From: Wuchereria bancrofti
Taxonomy: Eukaryota > Nematoda > Chromadorea > Rhabditida > Onchocercidae
Reading direction: 5' to 3'
NCBI GenBank assembly: GCA_005281725.1
Contig: SSBO01000003.1
Location: 7,662,575-7,726,574 of the forward strand
Length of the DNA stretch: 64,000 nt
Made by a program: the position numbers and the translations under genes. A model generated the notes under the pieces. The model had not been told where the DNA came from, ran no database searches, and worked only from the letters and a program-made list of their open reading frames with translations. Shown here piece by piece: positions 25,583 through 40,500 of the stretch; position 1 is the first letter of the stretch; every line of letters starts with the position of its first letter.

Positions 25583-28500
25583 ATGATATGATGCATATAA
25601 CAATCGGAAGAGATTTATACAAAATAACCTATCCAATGCATTCCTTTGTTTTATTTATTTTTTTTTTAAATTTTTGATTCTTTCCTTTTTTTCTGCTTAA
25701 CTTTTCTAAATTTTTCCAATTCCGGAATTTCCGTTTTCACATCTGCTAATATCGTTACCGTTGCATTATTTTTCCTCTTTTTTTTTGCCTTTTTTATTCC
25801 TGAATTAATTCATTCATTATGAAAAACGAAAAATTAAGTTCATTTGATTATTAATAATATTACGCGGTAACATATTCAGTAAAATTTACAGATTAAAATA
25901 TCAAAACATTATTACTTAATTTAAAACTTAACTGAAATTAGTAAGTCCTAGAAAAAAGAAAAACTGAAATTAGTAAAGCCAGAAAAAAAAAACTCATTTC
26001 TATTCAAAATTTCCGATAATAACTGAACACAAATAAATATATTAATAATTACAAACATTGTTTGATTTCTTATATAAATTAAACAAATGAAAAAGTAATA
26101 TTACAATTAAATAAACAATCACAGTTTTTTTTTTCTTAAAAGGAAAAAGAATAAAATTTACAAAATTGTTAAAATACATGCGCTAATTCAACAATTACCA
26201 CTAAATTATACTTATGATTATGAAATTTTTTTAAAAATTAAATGAAATATAATTTCAAATTATAAAAAAAGAAAAAATTTCTTTGAAAGCAATTTTTAAA
26301 GAATGAAAATTTGGAACAGCTGAAGAAAGTAAGATTAGCTATAACAGATGTTTGATTACTAATAGTCTTAAATAGTATATTATGTGTTATTACGATATTT
26401 AATTAAGTATTAAGTCATCAATAAATTCATCGTTTACTTATTCTATGCTAACTAACAATTATTCATATTTCTATTTCAATTATCAATATTACAGCAAATA
26501 ATTTAATTCGAAATTACGAAATTATTATTGGTACTATTATCAATAATTTATCCATTCATCAATTATAATTTATTTGTGGTAGCAAATTACTGAGCAAATA
26601 ATAATAACAAATGCTTTTTTTTTATTTTTTTAGATTTCATTTAATTACATATTTTAACACTTTTAAATTTCAAAAAATAAACAAATAAATGAAAATAAAA
26701 AAAAAAAATTTTCAGCACATCGTATGGAAAGTGCGCTGTTATTGAGAAATTTTGCTAAGTTAAAATTTAAATTATATTTATCGAATGAAGCATAAATTTG
26801 ATGACTGATTAAGCTTGATTTCGAATTTTTCATCCTAATTTTTTTTTTCATGCTATTACATTTTGCTTGATCCCAAATGAACTAAGTAATCCTAAATTTA
26901 GCCAAAAAAGATAGATGATATTACATCAGCCAAGCAAATATCTTAAATAAGCATCAAAATAAAAGTAAATATATTACAAAAAAAAAAAAAAAAAAAGACT
27001 TATATCAAGCAATTTTCAAATTCTGAGATAATTTAAGAATTATTTTTATAAATTTGACCCTTCTCAGATTATCAAAAAACTTCGATTCTTTGTTTTATCT
27101 AAGTTTCATCAGATTGGAATTTTGCTTTGTTTTTTTTTGCTTTTTCGAAATGATTGCGTTTGATTTTTCATTAACTTAATTTCAAACTTAGTTAAAATTA
27201 GGTTAATAAATAAACAAACGAATATAAGATATCAAAATTTTAGAAAAGTCTTTTTGCATACTTACTAATTACTAATTAGAAAAAAGCAATATTAGAAAAA
27301 AAAAATTGCATTGGTAAATTAAAGCTGAATTAAAATAAATTAAATGAATATTTCAATGATTTAACCTTACATTTAAATGAAACATAAATATATCTTTTAA
27401 TTTAAAGTAAATAATAATATCCATTTTTGAACTATTTTACACAACTAAAGTGAAATCTGCCAAAATGAATCTAAATTTTATTTTATTTTTTATTTCACCG
27501 AAAAATATTCCCAAATTTATTTTTTCATTGCAAAAGATGTCATCAAGCTGCAATTTTTTGGTTATTGTTGTAAAATATGAAAAAAAAACAGAACAAATCA
27601 TAGCCAAAATTCTGGAGCAAAAAAAAAAAAGCTGATCAGGAATTATTCCAGAATATAGAAAATTTTAACTATTCATTTCAAACTATGTAATGGTTTAAAA
27701 TTGTGATTGGATAAAAAAAAAACAAAGGAGAACAATTTCTCATAAAAATTTAAGAAATTTAGAGGGAATTTTTGAGGAAATTTTCATTTTAACTTCGTAT
27801 GAAGTTTCATTTGATGTAAAATTAATTAGCATACGAGAAGAAAAAAGAAAGAATTTATAATATTAGCATTAATGGATCACTATAAAGTTTAATAGGAAAA
27901 TTCATTGTCTATAAATAAATAAAACGCAAATTCATCAGTTGTAATTTAGGGAATTAATTAACCTACAATCTCAAAAAAAAAACAAAAAAAAAAAAAACAA
28001 ATAAAAGAAGAAAATTTCATCATTTAAATCATTTCGTTCAACTCATTCATTCATTTTGAAAAGTGAAAGAATGAATGATGAATAAATATTCCTCACATTC
28101 AAATAATAAAGTACTTGAAAACCAAATTTATTAACTAACTATTCTAAAAAGTAGCATAGTCAAATACTCTATCAAACATTTCTATTTCATTTTATTCATT
28201 CAATTCCATCTTCATTCATTTTTACTTCCTTCAAATTCTCGCTTAAATAGACTTAAATCGATTCATTTTTAATTCATACACTATCCTATCAATCATCTCA
28301 ATTCACACTTCCCTCAATTCCGTTGTTCTTTTCATCTTTGACCATTCCGCTTCTCTCATTCAATTGGTCAAATCGGATCGTCCGATTCATCCCGATCTTC
28401 CTTCCATCACTTTCGACAACAAACCACTTTTCGAGGTCATCAAATAAAGAGACATCAATGTTACTACTACTATTACTACTACTACTACAACCACCCATAA

Positions 28501-31500
28501 ACTACTTTCATCTCATTTATCACAAAAATATGAATACATTATCAAATAATTAATTGCCATCTCGAAGAAATATTTTCTTTTTCCCAGCTTTTATGTTTCA
28601 TTAGTACAAATAATCGATATTATTCAATATATTTCAATGCTAACATATTTAAATGATCAAATTCAATATTAACAAAACTATAATTAAATTTTAATACATT
28701 CATAATTGAAATCTCTCATCTTATATTATGGATAATGAATAAAAATGAATGTTAACTTATGTGAAAGATAATAAAATTTACATAGAAGGTAAGAAATAAA
28801 AAAACAAATGTTTAAATTGAATATAAAAATGTATATTTTTGAATAAAAATAAACATTATTAAATAAGATGGCAAAAAAAAAGAATAAATTTGAAATATAT
28901 TTACCGGGAAAGAAAAACGAAAAGAATGGAAGTAATTCATTCTATAGTTAAGCTACCATTGATAATTACAAATTATTAGGAAAAATAATGAGAAATTTAT
29001 TTTGCTAAATTAAAAAAACGAATGACTAATTTTTTTTTACTTCATTCTATTCCTCCAATTCTTCAAATATATATTTTATAATTAAAATACAAGGGGAAAA
29101 ATTACAAAAAGAAATGAAAAAGTGCAAAAAAAAATATATTATTTAAACTAACTGATTAAAGATTACAGAATGAAAGATAAAAGAGAATCGCTAAAAAAAC
29201 GAATTCTAATTTGTTAATTTATAAATAACGCCGTGATAATTTCAATAAAATAAAAATTTAGATGAAATATTCAATATAAAGGTATGGAAAAATTTAATGA
29301 CATTTGTTTATCGGTTTACTTTTTATAATAAATTTAAAAAATTTTAAAACACTAAAAAAAGAGAAAAGGAAAAAACACTCATTTGAAATTACGAATGTAT
29401 AAGGCTAATTAGTTGTAAAACATTTTTTTTTTCCAACTCGTAAGATAATTTTTAATTTAAAAAAAGAAAAAAGTTTAATTCGCAATTATTTTCATCTATG
29501 TTTTCCTTCTTTTTTTCCTCTTTCATTATATTTCCTATGTATAAAAAAATTAATGAATTGTTCAACTAATCTATTTCAATTGATTTTAATTATTCCTAAA
29601 ACTAAAATTTCATTATGGTTAATGTGACAGTTAAAAAAAAAAAAGAAAAAGAGAATAAAAGAAATGAAACAAAGAAATGTCTCATTGAAATTTATATTTC
29701 CTTTCAATGAAAGAAAAAAAAAAAGAGGATATCTTCCAAAAAAAATTTGACCTTAGATGAACTATTTAATTTTTTTCAATTTATCATTTCCATTTTCCTC
29801 CCCTTCGCATCCATCCCCGCTCGTAATTTATATCATTGCTTTATTTTTAAATCATATGATTTGAATTTTACCAATTCGATCGTAATTTTTAATTGCTTGC
29901 CTATTGATAAAATATTTTCGTTATCATATCATATCGCTTCATATCAATCAGTTGCATCCTAGTTTTACTCCTTTTATCCTTACTATCTTATAATTATCCA
30001 AAGAGATAAAAAAACACAACAAATACTAAGCTATTAAGAAAGAATAATGTTAGATATTATAAAATTTCGCCTTCCTTCTTCTGAAATTAGAAAATGGAAG
30101 TATTTTAACTTTTATTTCCTAATTTCATTAATTTCATAATACCATTTTTAATTATTGTTAAAATTTCTTGAAATTAAATTATCATTGTTTTAAAAAATTT
30201 AAATGTTAAATTTTAAATAAATTAGGTCACTGATCGTTACTTGCTCACATCTTTGCCGACAAAAAAAAAGTTACAAGCAAATGTACAGATGTTTCAACTA
30301 AGTTCATATCATCATTGAAAAATTAAGTGAAGCGGAAGGATAAAAGAGAAAAGTTTGTAAATTATTTGTGAACTTTGATGAAATCAATATTGTATCACAC
30401 ATTGAAAATTTTGCAAGTGATTACAAAATTTGGAATATAATTTTAGGAAGTTAAAATATGAAAGCGAATTCAATAATTAAAAATGAAAGTAATAATGATC
30501 ATAATAACAGTAACTTAATCATCAATGGCGATAATAATATTAAACAAACGATACTAATAATTAATAGTAATTGCAATGATAATAATAGCCTTATTATTTG
30601 CTGATGAATTTCAATAATATTTAATAGATAAGTACAAAATTTTCGATCATACAGATAAGAATGAAAATTTGCGACAGTTTATTGTTGCTATGCAAATAGA
30701 AAATCACAATTAACTTAAAATTGCTCAATTTGAAACTGCTCAAAAAAAAAAAAGAAAAATGAAATAAATGATACATTTTTTGAGATAATTGAAATTAAAG
30801 GAAATGGTAATGCAGCAAAGCTTATAATGAATTAAATTTGAAATTAATATAATTTAAAAAAAGAGAAAAAAGACTTGAAAAAAAAGCAAAAACAATAATA
30901 GTTTTAACTCGCAAGGAAAAAAAAAAGTCAAAAATATTTGATAAAATTGAAATTGAATAAGTAATAAGAACTGATACTAAATCATAATTCATTTATTACT
31001 TCATTTTTTAAATTTCTGCTTATTACAAGTAACTATTAGTAATCAGTTATTGGAACAGTTATTATATTTGAAACAGAACGAAAAATGAATTCAAAATGAC
31101 AATTGCCAATCTTACTCCCAAAAGGATAATAACAGAACAGAGTAGCAGTTTATATGAGATGACATTCTTGACCATTGCTTGACCAATACCATTGCTTTCT
31201 TCTCTCCCTCTCTCCCTATCCCTGTCCCTGTCCCTCTGTTAGTTGACATCTATGGGCATTTATTTTGAAAGAGTTAGTGTGACATGAACTCGCTACCCAC
31301 ACTTCTTCCTTCCCCCGCCACCACCACCTGCCCTCTACTGCTAATGCTGTTCGGGGCTACTACGATCAATGATTTCTACAGCCTAAACCCTTTCTTCTTT
31401 TATACTAACCATTAAATCTGCATATTTCCCATCAATGTAAGCAAAATTGAGAGAAATAAAATGACAATGAAAGAGAGAGGGAGACAGAGACAAAGACACA

Positions 31501-34500
31501 GAGAGAGAGAGGTAAAGAAAGAGAGGGAGAGAGAGATGAGAAAACTTTATTTACTTACTCATTTCAATCTCTTTCATCCTATCCATTTTTCCTTTTCTTT
31601 TTTCCTTGAACATTACTACTACCACCAAACAAAACTCTTTGGCATCAATCCACTTTTTTCTTTTTTTTTTTCACCTTTCATATATTTTTTGTTTATCTAT
31701 TCCTCTCTTTACTTTCTCTCTCTCCTCTTCTCTTTTTTTCTCTTTTCCTTCTTGTTTTTTTTCACCTTTCATATATTTTTTGTTTATCTCTTCCTCTCTT
31801 TACTTTCTCCCTCTCTCTCCCTCTTCTTCTCTTTTTTTCTCTTTTCCTTTTTGTTTTTTTTCCACCCCCTTTCTCCCTTATTTATAATGTTCAAATAAAA
31901 AAAGGGATTTTTTTTAGGTTAAAAAATTTTTTATATTATTTTCGAATAAAAAAAAAGATTTGAAAAAATTGTTTCATTTTTTTTTATTTTAAAATTGTTT
32001 AGTTAAAATGTTTTAAATTAACTCATTATTAGTGTTTTTTTTTCCTCTTTGTTAATTTTGATTTAATTTCAGTTCTCGAAATCAACAAATGAAAAAAGAG
32101 AAATAAATTAATTTTAACAAACAATTTCCTTTTTCGTTGAAAATTCAGCCTTCACTCATCAACCGCTACCCAATTAGTAATAATTATTTATCAGTAATTA
32201 TGGGTAGCTACTATATGATAATCACTTTCTGGGAACTCATTACTATAATTAGTAATAATGTTTACCCAATTAGTAATATTTATAAGTAATCATAAATAAC
32301 TATCATACAAGTTTTGACTATGTTTTATAGTGATAATAATTATTTCAGTAACTTTATGTATAGTTTTTGTACATTAATGCTATAATATTTTAAAATAATT
32401 TGGTAATTATTATGTAATATTACCGTTAATGATAATCCTATAATAACTATAATAATTCATTATAAAATATTTGAATAATTTCTTACAACTGTAATTACCA
32501 TTATTATTATAAATGAATAATGTAAGATTTATTATTTTTAATTCCATTTAACAAGTATAAATTAATATTTCAATTATTTTGTTATCTTTTCCATTGTGAT
32601 AATTTTTATTCGAATATTAAGTATTGTATTGGATATTATAAATGTTATAATTGAATTATTCATTTATCGGATTAAAAGGTAAAAATGAATAAAAGAACAC
32701 TAAATTTTAATGAATTTTTCGTGAAATTTCAGTGAAAAAAAAAAATAAAAACGACTTTCAAATTTTATATTTTTCCAATAAATCCTAATATTTTAATCTC
32801 ATAATTTCATAGATATTATAAAAGTAGCCCATAGATGCAATAAATAAATATAAAAAAGAAATAATATAAAAGAGATGAATTGTTGTGGGAAATTTTCCAG
32901 TTTTTTTTTTTTTTGAAACAAACAAATGCGAAAGAGCTAAAAAAGACGGTAGAAATTTAAAAAAAAGAAAAAAAAAGAAATTGAAATTAGGATTTAAGGC
33001 CGATTTCAATTATTAAATTTATTATTCACAAAGAAAGAAAGAGAAAAGTGCAGAAAGAAGTAGTATGTGACACTTTCTTTTATATTCTTTCTCATACTTT
33101 ATCAAACAATAAATGAATATAAAAGTATCGTTGCATCAGCAATCATCGAACGTTAAATTACATTTTGTTTAAAACTAAATTTGATTGAGATAATTTTTGT
33201 CCTAAAATTAAACTCAGGAATATTCACGATACATAAAAAGAGTAGTAAATTTTTAAAAGTAAAATAAAGGATAATAGTTATTTCCTTTAATAATAATTAT
33301 TATAATTATAATAATAATTAATAATAATAACAAATAATAATAAATAATAATGATAATAACAGTAATAATCATAATAAATAGCAATAGGAATAAAAGAAGA
33401 AAAATTAAAATAAAAATAGAACCAATGGAAAAAATTGTGAGTGAAAAGTGTAAAAAATTGAAGGAATTTGAATAATTGAAATGATATCACATAATATAGT
33501 ATAATTTCATCAAACATCCAAAAGATTAAATTGAAAAATTGGAATTTATCTATTAAATGGATAAGTTTTTTTTTTTTTCGCCTTTTTTCAAATGCTATTT
33601 AAATATTTTAAAAGAATATCATTATTTACTCTCCTTAACTAATCTTGAAGAGTTGTTCTCATTCGAAGAAGCAATTTGCATAAAAATTTTCCATTAAAGC
33701 ATAAATCAATTATTTACTAACATTCTTTTTAAATGTACTTGAATAGCAGCTGAAAAAAAAAAAACGAATTTTCAAGATGCAATAAATCTTTATTAAATGA
33801 TTAATGAGATAAATGAATACAAAAATCATTTTGTATAGCTAATTAGAAAAATTATTTGCTAATTAAAATTATTAAATTATCTGTAAAATAAAATTTATAT
33901 ATAATAATATATAAAAAAAATATGTGACAAAAAAGATAGAAAGAAATTTGCTAACTTATGCAATAAGCATAGGTTAATAACTTCTAATTTAAGAAAATAA
34001 AAACTTTTGAATAGTCTGAAAGAAGAAAAAAAATATTATTACTAGTTTTTTCTTCTTATTTTGTTAAATTTTTGAAATATTTCAACAAAAAATTAGATTA
34101 TATTTGAAATAAAAAGAGGAAAAAGAGCAAAAGCGATATGAGAAGAAAGAAAAAAATTTAACATCTGCTCTTTTAAAATTAAAAATAGCTATCAATGAAT
34201 TGATGATAATAATGATGTTATATTTTGATGTCATAAAAAAAATGTTAGCTATAAAAATAAATAATAGTTTAGGATAAAAAAGATTGGAATAGATGTCTTT
34301 TTTTTTAATTTTTACTTTTCTTCCTCTTTTAACTTCCTTTTATGGATCTATAAAAATTAAAATTAAAATGAAATAAGACGAATGAATGAATATGAATCGA
34401 ATAAATGGATAGACAGATAAGCTGATTGATAAGTGAAAATGATTATTGCTATATAAGCATGGAAAAAAAATTGAAAAGATCGAAGAATAAAAAAAAATTA

Positions 34501-37500
34501 AAAGATCGAAGAATGGAAAAACAAAGTTTAGCGGACTATTTTCGAACTTCTCCATGGACTTTTTTTTTTTCTTTTTTTATGGAAGAAGATAAAATGAATT
34601 ATATGCGACACACAATGATGAGACGACGACGACAACGACAACGACACATCTTCGACCTTCAAAAAGTTAAGCAAAAAAAAAAAAAAAGGAAGGAAAGTAA
34701 AAAGTTATAGGAATGGGAATGAAAATATATGGAAAGATATAGAGGACAGGAAATTTCTTCTTCCTCATTTATAAAGGAGAAGATGATGACAACGATGTCG
34801 ACGATAACGACAATGATTCTTGATAAGCGACAATGACAACGACAACGACAACGGAAACTGTAACAGCAACGACAACGATAACGATCATGATAACGATCAT
34901 GATAGTGATAATGATAACAATGAAGAAGAAAAATTACATCGAGAAAAAAAAAAATTTCAGTTTTAAATTACGACATCTTTTGGATATTCTTATTGCTTTT
35001 TGCAACTGAATCAATTTTCTCTTTTTTTTTTTTCTGGATTTATCTCGCAATTGTTGAAATTTCTTGCGCCAAATATAAATGCTAAGTATTGCTAATAACT
35101 AACTGACTAAAGTTAACGATTTATCTTGCTTTTATATTTTTTCCTTAATCGAATTTATTTTTTGATTTGATGGTACTTTCAAAAAGTTGAAAAAAAGGAA
35201 GAAAAAAATTGAAAAAAAAAGTTGAATTTGTCTTCATGTGAAATCATTTATTGATGCGTAAAGTTATTTCAATTACAATGATACACATCAAATCATTTTT
35301 TTCATTTAAAAATCCTAAATGATTGAAAAAAGTTTACGAGAATGAAATAACATTCACTTTTTTTTACATTTCATTCATTTTTAAAAACTTGATGGAATTT
35401 TTAACAAGGAAAAATTATTACATGAATAAGTTAGAGAATGACAACAAAAAAGTTAGTAAATTTCCATCAAAACTTCAACTTTTCATGTGCATTTTTTTTT
35501 TAATAGTCGAAAGAGAAATGGCCAAAAAAAAGAGTAAAACTTGGCAAAATATTTTGTTTATTTTTATACGACAAATAAATTAATTTTAAAATTATTTGAT
35601 TAAATCGTCCTCGACCATTAAATGTAATAAAAGAAAAAATTGTACGGAAAAAATGAGATAGCATTATTTAACCTAATTTTAATTTTAAATCCGACCATTT
35701 TTTAATTTAAAAAAAATTTCTCCATATTATTTATCCCTACTTTTTCTTCATATATTATTTAAGCATAATAATTAGTCAGTGCAAATAATTTATCAGAAAA
35801 AATTATAATTTTTTTTTTAAAATTTCATTAGAAAGAGTGACAAATTGCAGAAGCCGTAGATGTAAACACAAAAATTTTTCACCAAATCAATATTTTTAGC
35901 ATAATTTAAATCAAAAAGTTTTTATAACTTCCATAATTCTAAGTTTTACATCAAATGAATTCAAAAAACTACTGCTGCAAAAAATTCCGGCGGTTCCTTA
36001 TGATTTAGTAAATAATGGATAGGGCTCGGTACAATTCAATTAAATTGTCCTTTGTCCTTTGAGATGAAAACTCATTGAACAGTTTACATTAATCATTAGT
36101 TTACAGCATAAACATTATCAAAAATATCCTTAATTTTAATAAGCGAAATAATTTCGGCAATTGAAAAGACAATGAATTAGCATAGGAAGACTAAAGATCA
36201 TTATTATTATTTCTATAATAAGCTTGTCACTAATTTACACATCTAAGTAAAGCGGACAATAAATAATAGAGATTGAAACAATCAATTACACTAACTTCTT
36301 AAATCTTTTGAATTAGGAACAAATCCGGAAACTATAATAATTCAACTGTAATAATGATAACAAAACAATATATATGGAGAAAATTATTTGAATGAAATAT
36401 TTCAGAATTATTCGAATGAAATATCATATCATCGATGAAGTAAACTGATTGAACTAATTAATTATTATGATTTCGTAATAAAATAAAAAAAATCAAACAA
36501 TAAATAAAATAACAATTATAAATACTGTAAAATATAATAAATTACGAATCATTAACAAATCCGAAAACTCTCGAATTATATAATAATTAAATGAACAAAA
36601 AAAAAAAAGAATAGAAATGAAAATTTTGAAAGGAAAAAAAGACTGATCGATGATTAATTAACATTATAAATACAATGAATAATATCAAATATCAGCAGAA
36701 TGATACAATGAGATCATTTTACATTTCATTTTTACACTTTAAAAATGTTTTAGGAAACAGAAATGAAGAGAAAAAGGGCGGAAATGGCATTATAATTGAA
36801 AATGGTAGAATATGTTGTAGGGAATGTTTTAAGCTTTTTCCACTTTCTAACCCTTTTCCACTCGTAAAGCAAATCGATCTAAACAAACTAATATCAACGA
36901 TTAACATATCATTGACAAATATCATCATCATCATTATCACAACTATCACACATACACATACACACACTCACACACATACATAGAGCACACACACAAACGG
37001 TCGTCACTGTCAACAATATCATTAGAATCAATGGGGTGGTTCTTTGACAAACATTTTCATCCATGGTTGATTGCGATAGCAATAGACCCCTAAAATTCAA
37101 TTCATCAAATAACCAAACTGATACATCATTTACCCACTTGATCGTTTGTAATGATATATTACTATCAGCACCATCATCATCATTACTATCACAATCACCA
37201 TACCATAATCATCATCATCACTACTATCATCATCATCATTACTATCACAATCACCATACCATAATCATCATCATCACTACTATCATCATCATCATTACTA
37301 TCACAATCACCATACCATAATCATCATCATCACTACTACTATCATCATCATCATTACTATCACAATCACCATACCATAATCATCATCATCACTACTACTA
37401 TCATCATCATCATTACTATCACAATCACCATACCATAATCATCATCACTACTATCATCATCATCATTACTATCACAATCACCATACCATAATCATCACCA

Positions 37501-40500
37501 TCATCATCATCATTACTATCACAATCATCATACCATAATCATCACCATCATCATCATCATTACTATCACAATCACCGTACCGTAATCATCACCATCACTA
37601 CTATCATCATCATCGTCATCATTATCATCAATTCTTTGGATAGATGAATGAACTTATAAATTAATCTTTAAAGTGAGAGAGAGAGAGGGAGAATAACTGA
37701 TAAATTAGAAAAAAATGTGCTAAATTTTTCTTTGTTTTTATAAATTTTTTAAAAATTTGAGTTTCATTTACTTTATATTTCTATTTTTAGCTCCTTTAAC
37801 AATGATAGTTAATATTAAATATTTGCTATTAAAGTTTGATAAGATATAGAATTTTACTAACAAATATATTTTTCTTACTATTATATATTTATATTAGGCC
37901 TGTTTAATTATTGGAAAGATTATATTAGCAAGATTTGATTAAAGTTAAAGTTTGCTACATTTTTTACCATCTTCGAATAATTGGTTAAGCTTAACAAAGA
38001 AATGTATTGATTAGCTGATAGCACTAAGCTATGAGATATATTTATGCCAAGGAATGTGAGTAAAATAAATTAGCGTTGTCCGAACAGCAATGTCTTTTTT
38101 CGATCTTTTCTCGATAATAAAAATAGTAAAATCCAAAAATAAACTTTAAAATAGCAAAGAAGAGTTTAAATTATAGTTATAAATTAAAATTGCATATGTG
38201 ATTTATAAGATGACGTAAGTAAAGGTTCACGTAAATAACTTTTCTCATGTCACCAATATCAATTTCATATATGATTAGTTATCATTTATTTCGATAAAAT
38301 TACAAATTATTAGCTTTCTTTAGCAATGATATAAATAATGATAAAATACTAATAAAAGGTGAAGAAAAAGAAAAAAGAAAATAAATTAGAATATTACTAA
38401 TAGCTGTATCAAAAGAGAAGTGAAAGTGAAGAATGATAAGATGATAAGAGATAAAAGGAATTAATCATCAGAAACATACATTAATTCCTATAATATCAAT
38501 AATTTTAGACATACTATCACGTAAATACAACGAAATGGAATGATAGCAGAAGAGAGAAGTTGTTAATTTTGATCGATGAAGAAATTTTAATAGTATGATA
38601 TGATAGATCGATCATTTTACCTCAAACATTCCCCCCGCCTTTCCTCTTTCCCACTCCCCGTCTCCTATTCCCCTGTTCTATTTTAATTAATCTTAATGAT
38701 CATATAATCAATCTATTCTTCCTTCCATACCTTTTCCCCATACTGCCAAGGCCATTTTCATCTCTTTCATTTTACATTAGTCTCATTTTTCATCCAGGTA
38801 AATCACATTTTACAAACTTTTTTTTTCACAAACGATAATAACCAATTAGAATTACAGGTGTAATGCCTACATATATTGATATTGTTTACCTTAGATACTA
38901 ATAGTAATAATAATAATAATTAAAACAAAGAATGATAATTATTATTTGAATAAATATCCTCACATGGTATCTTATTTATATTTGATTATAGTCAACGTTA
39001 TTGCAAAAAATAAGTATAATAATGCTAATAATGATAAGTAATAATAAAACAATAATAAATAATAATAACACTAATAATAATAATGATAATAAATTAATTA
39101 ATTAATTAGGTATTACTTACACTACGTCAATTAGATACTATCACTGCTATTTGATGTTTTTTTATACTTAGTTTTTTATGTATTATTATTGTGTTAAATA
39201 CTATTACATATTATTTTCACCATTTCTTCTCTTTTTCACATTTTCAATTTCTCATCTTTTATTTTTCTTTTTTAAAAGTAATTTCGAAGACAGTGGAATG
39301 CAAAATATTTCTCAAGAAATCATTTATAAATCATTCTTTAATGGAAATTTTTGAAATCAGAAAAAGAAATTACGAATATTATCTTTCTATCCTTGGAGGG
39401 TAAATTTTACCGTAGTGGTGGGAATATGAAATTAAAAAATTATAAATTCTTATAATTCTTTCAAATGTTTCAAACAAGAATATATTATCTTTTTCTCTAA
39501 ATCATTTAAATGTATTATTTAATGATCGATTTCCTTTTAAATATTTTACAAATTCTTAATGCTATTCGTTAAATTTCAAAATTTGCCAATTCATATTTGC
39601 AAAATTTTCAAAAATTTCCATTTTATCATAAATTCGTGCATATTTTTCTTTTAATCAACAAATAATAAAAATTCCAAACATTTTAAGTTTAACATCTAAA
39701 ACTCGATGAAATTTTTGGATGCTAATCTGTTCAGTGCTAACGAATTTATCATTCATTTTTGCTATTAATATAAAATTACTATTCAATTTCTTTATTATGA
39801 AAATGTTTAATTATGGTAAATTTAAAATTTTTTGAACTTCAAAAAAACAACAATACCCATTTATTCATTAAAAAAAAGAAAAACTTTTTGAGTTTTGTAT
39901 ACAAGAATAAGAATTATGTATTAGATATCAAACTATATTTAACAAAAAATGATAAATTAAATTAAATCAAATTTGCTAGCACAAATTTTGTATGCTATCA
40001 AATATTTTTCAATTGTTTCAGACTAGATAAGAAATCTTTTTTTTTTTTTCAAATTTCTATTAGCTTACTTTTGAATATTATATGAAAATTTTTAATGTTT
40101 TGTTTCTCTTTTTATTCATATTATTTCCTTCCTCTCTTATCAATGTATATGTATATTTATTTAAATAAAACTTGAATTTAAATTTTTCAAAAAGCTTTTT
40201 TTAATTTCAAAAACGTAAATAAAAATAAATAAACATGATTTAATATTATATTATAAATTTGTGAGAAAAAAAAATTGAAATGTGACTGTCAAAATTGATT
40301 GGAAATGACAAATAATAATTGACAAATAACAGAAATAATGTTAATAATAATTAATAATAATAATTTATAAAAGTTAAAAATATACCACAACAACGCTTAC
40401 ATATTCATTTGATTTTTCCGCCAATTATTATTACTTCAAGAAATACTTTAATAATTTCCTATTATTTAACCAATGTGTACGAAAATTTGCGTTTCATAAA

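Noticed and set aside
25425..25622. Minus-strand ORF with a long Asn run
   Set aside because: Alternative frame of the same trinucleotide repeat; its end does not fit the phase of the FN3-5 acceptor.
31461..31898. 145-codon plus-strand ORF, Arg/Glu then Phe/Ser/Leu rich
   Set aside because: It reads straight through a GA tract and then a duplicated pyrimidine tract. Composition and a second open frame over the same repeat show it is low-complexity DNA.
36675..36983. Plus-strand ORF ending in a His-Thr run
   Set aside because: The end is the CA microsatellite. The middle (with CCREC) is more complex, but I found no family, splice sites or partner exon.
37063..37320. Plus-strand ORF with His/Tyr/Ile runs
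   Set aside because: Most of it is translated CAT/ATC minisatellite; no splice context.
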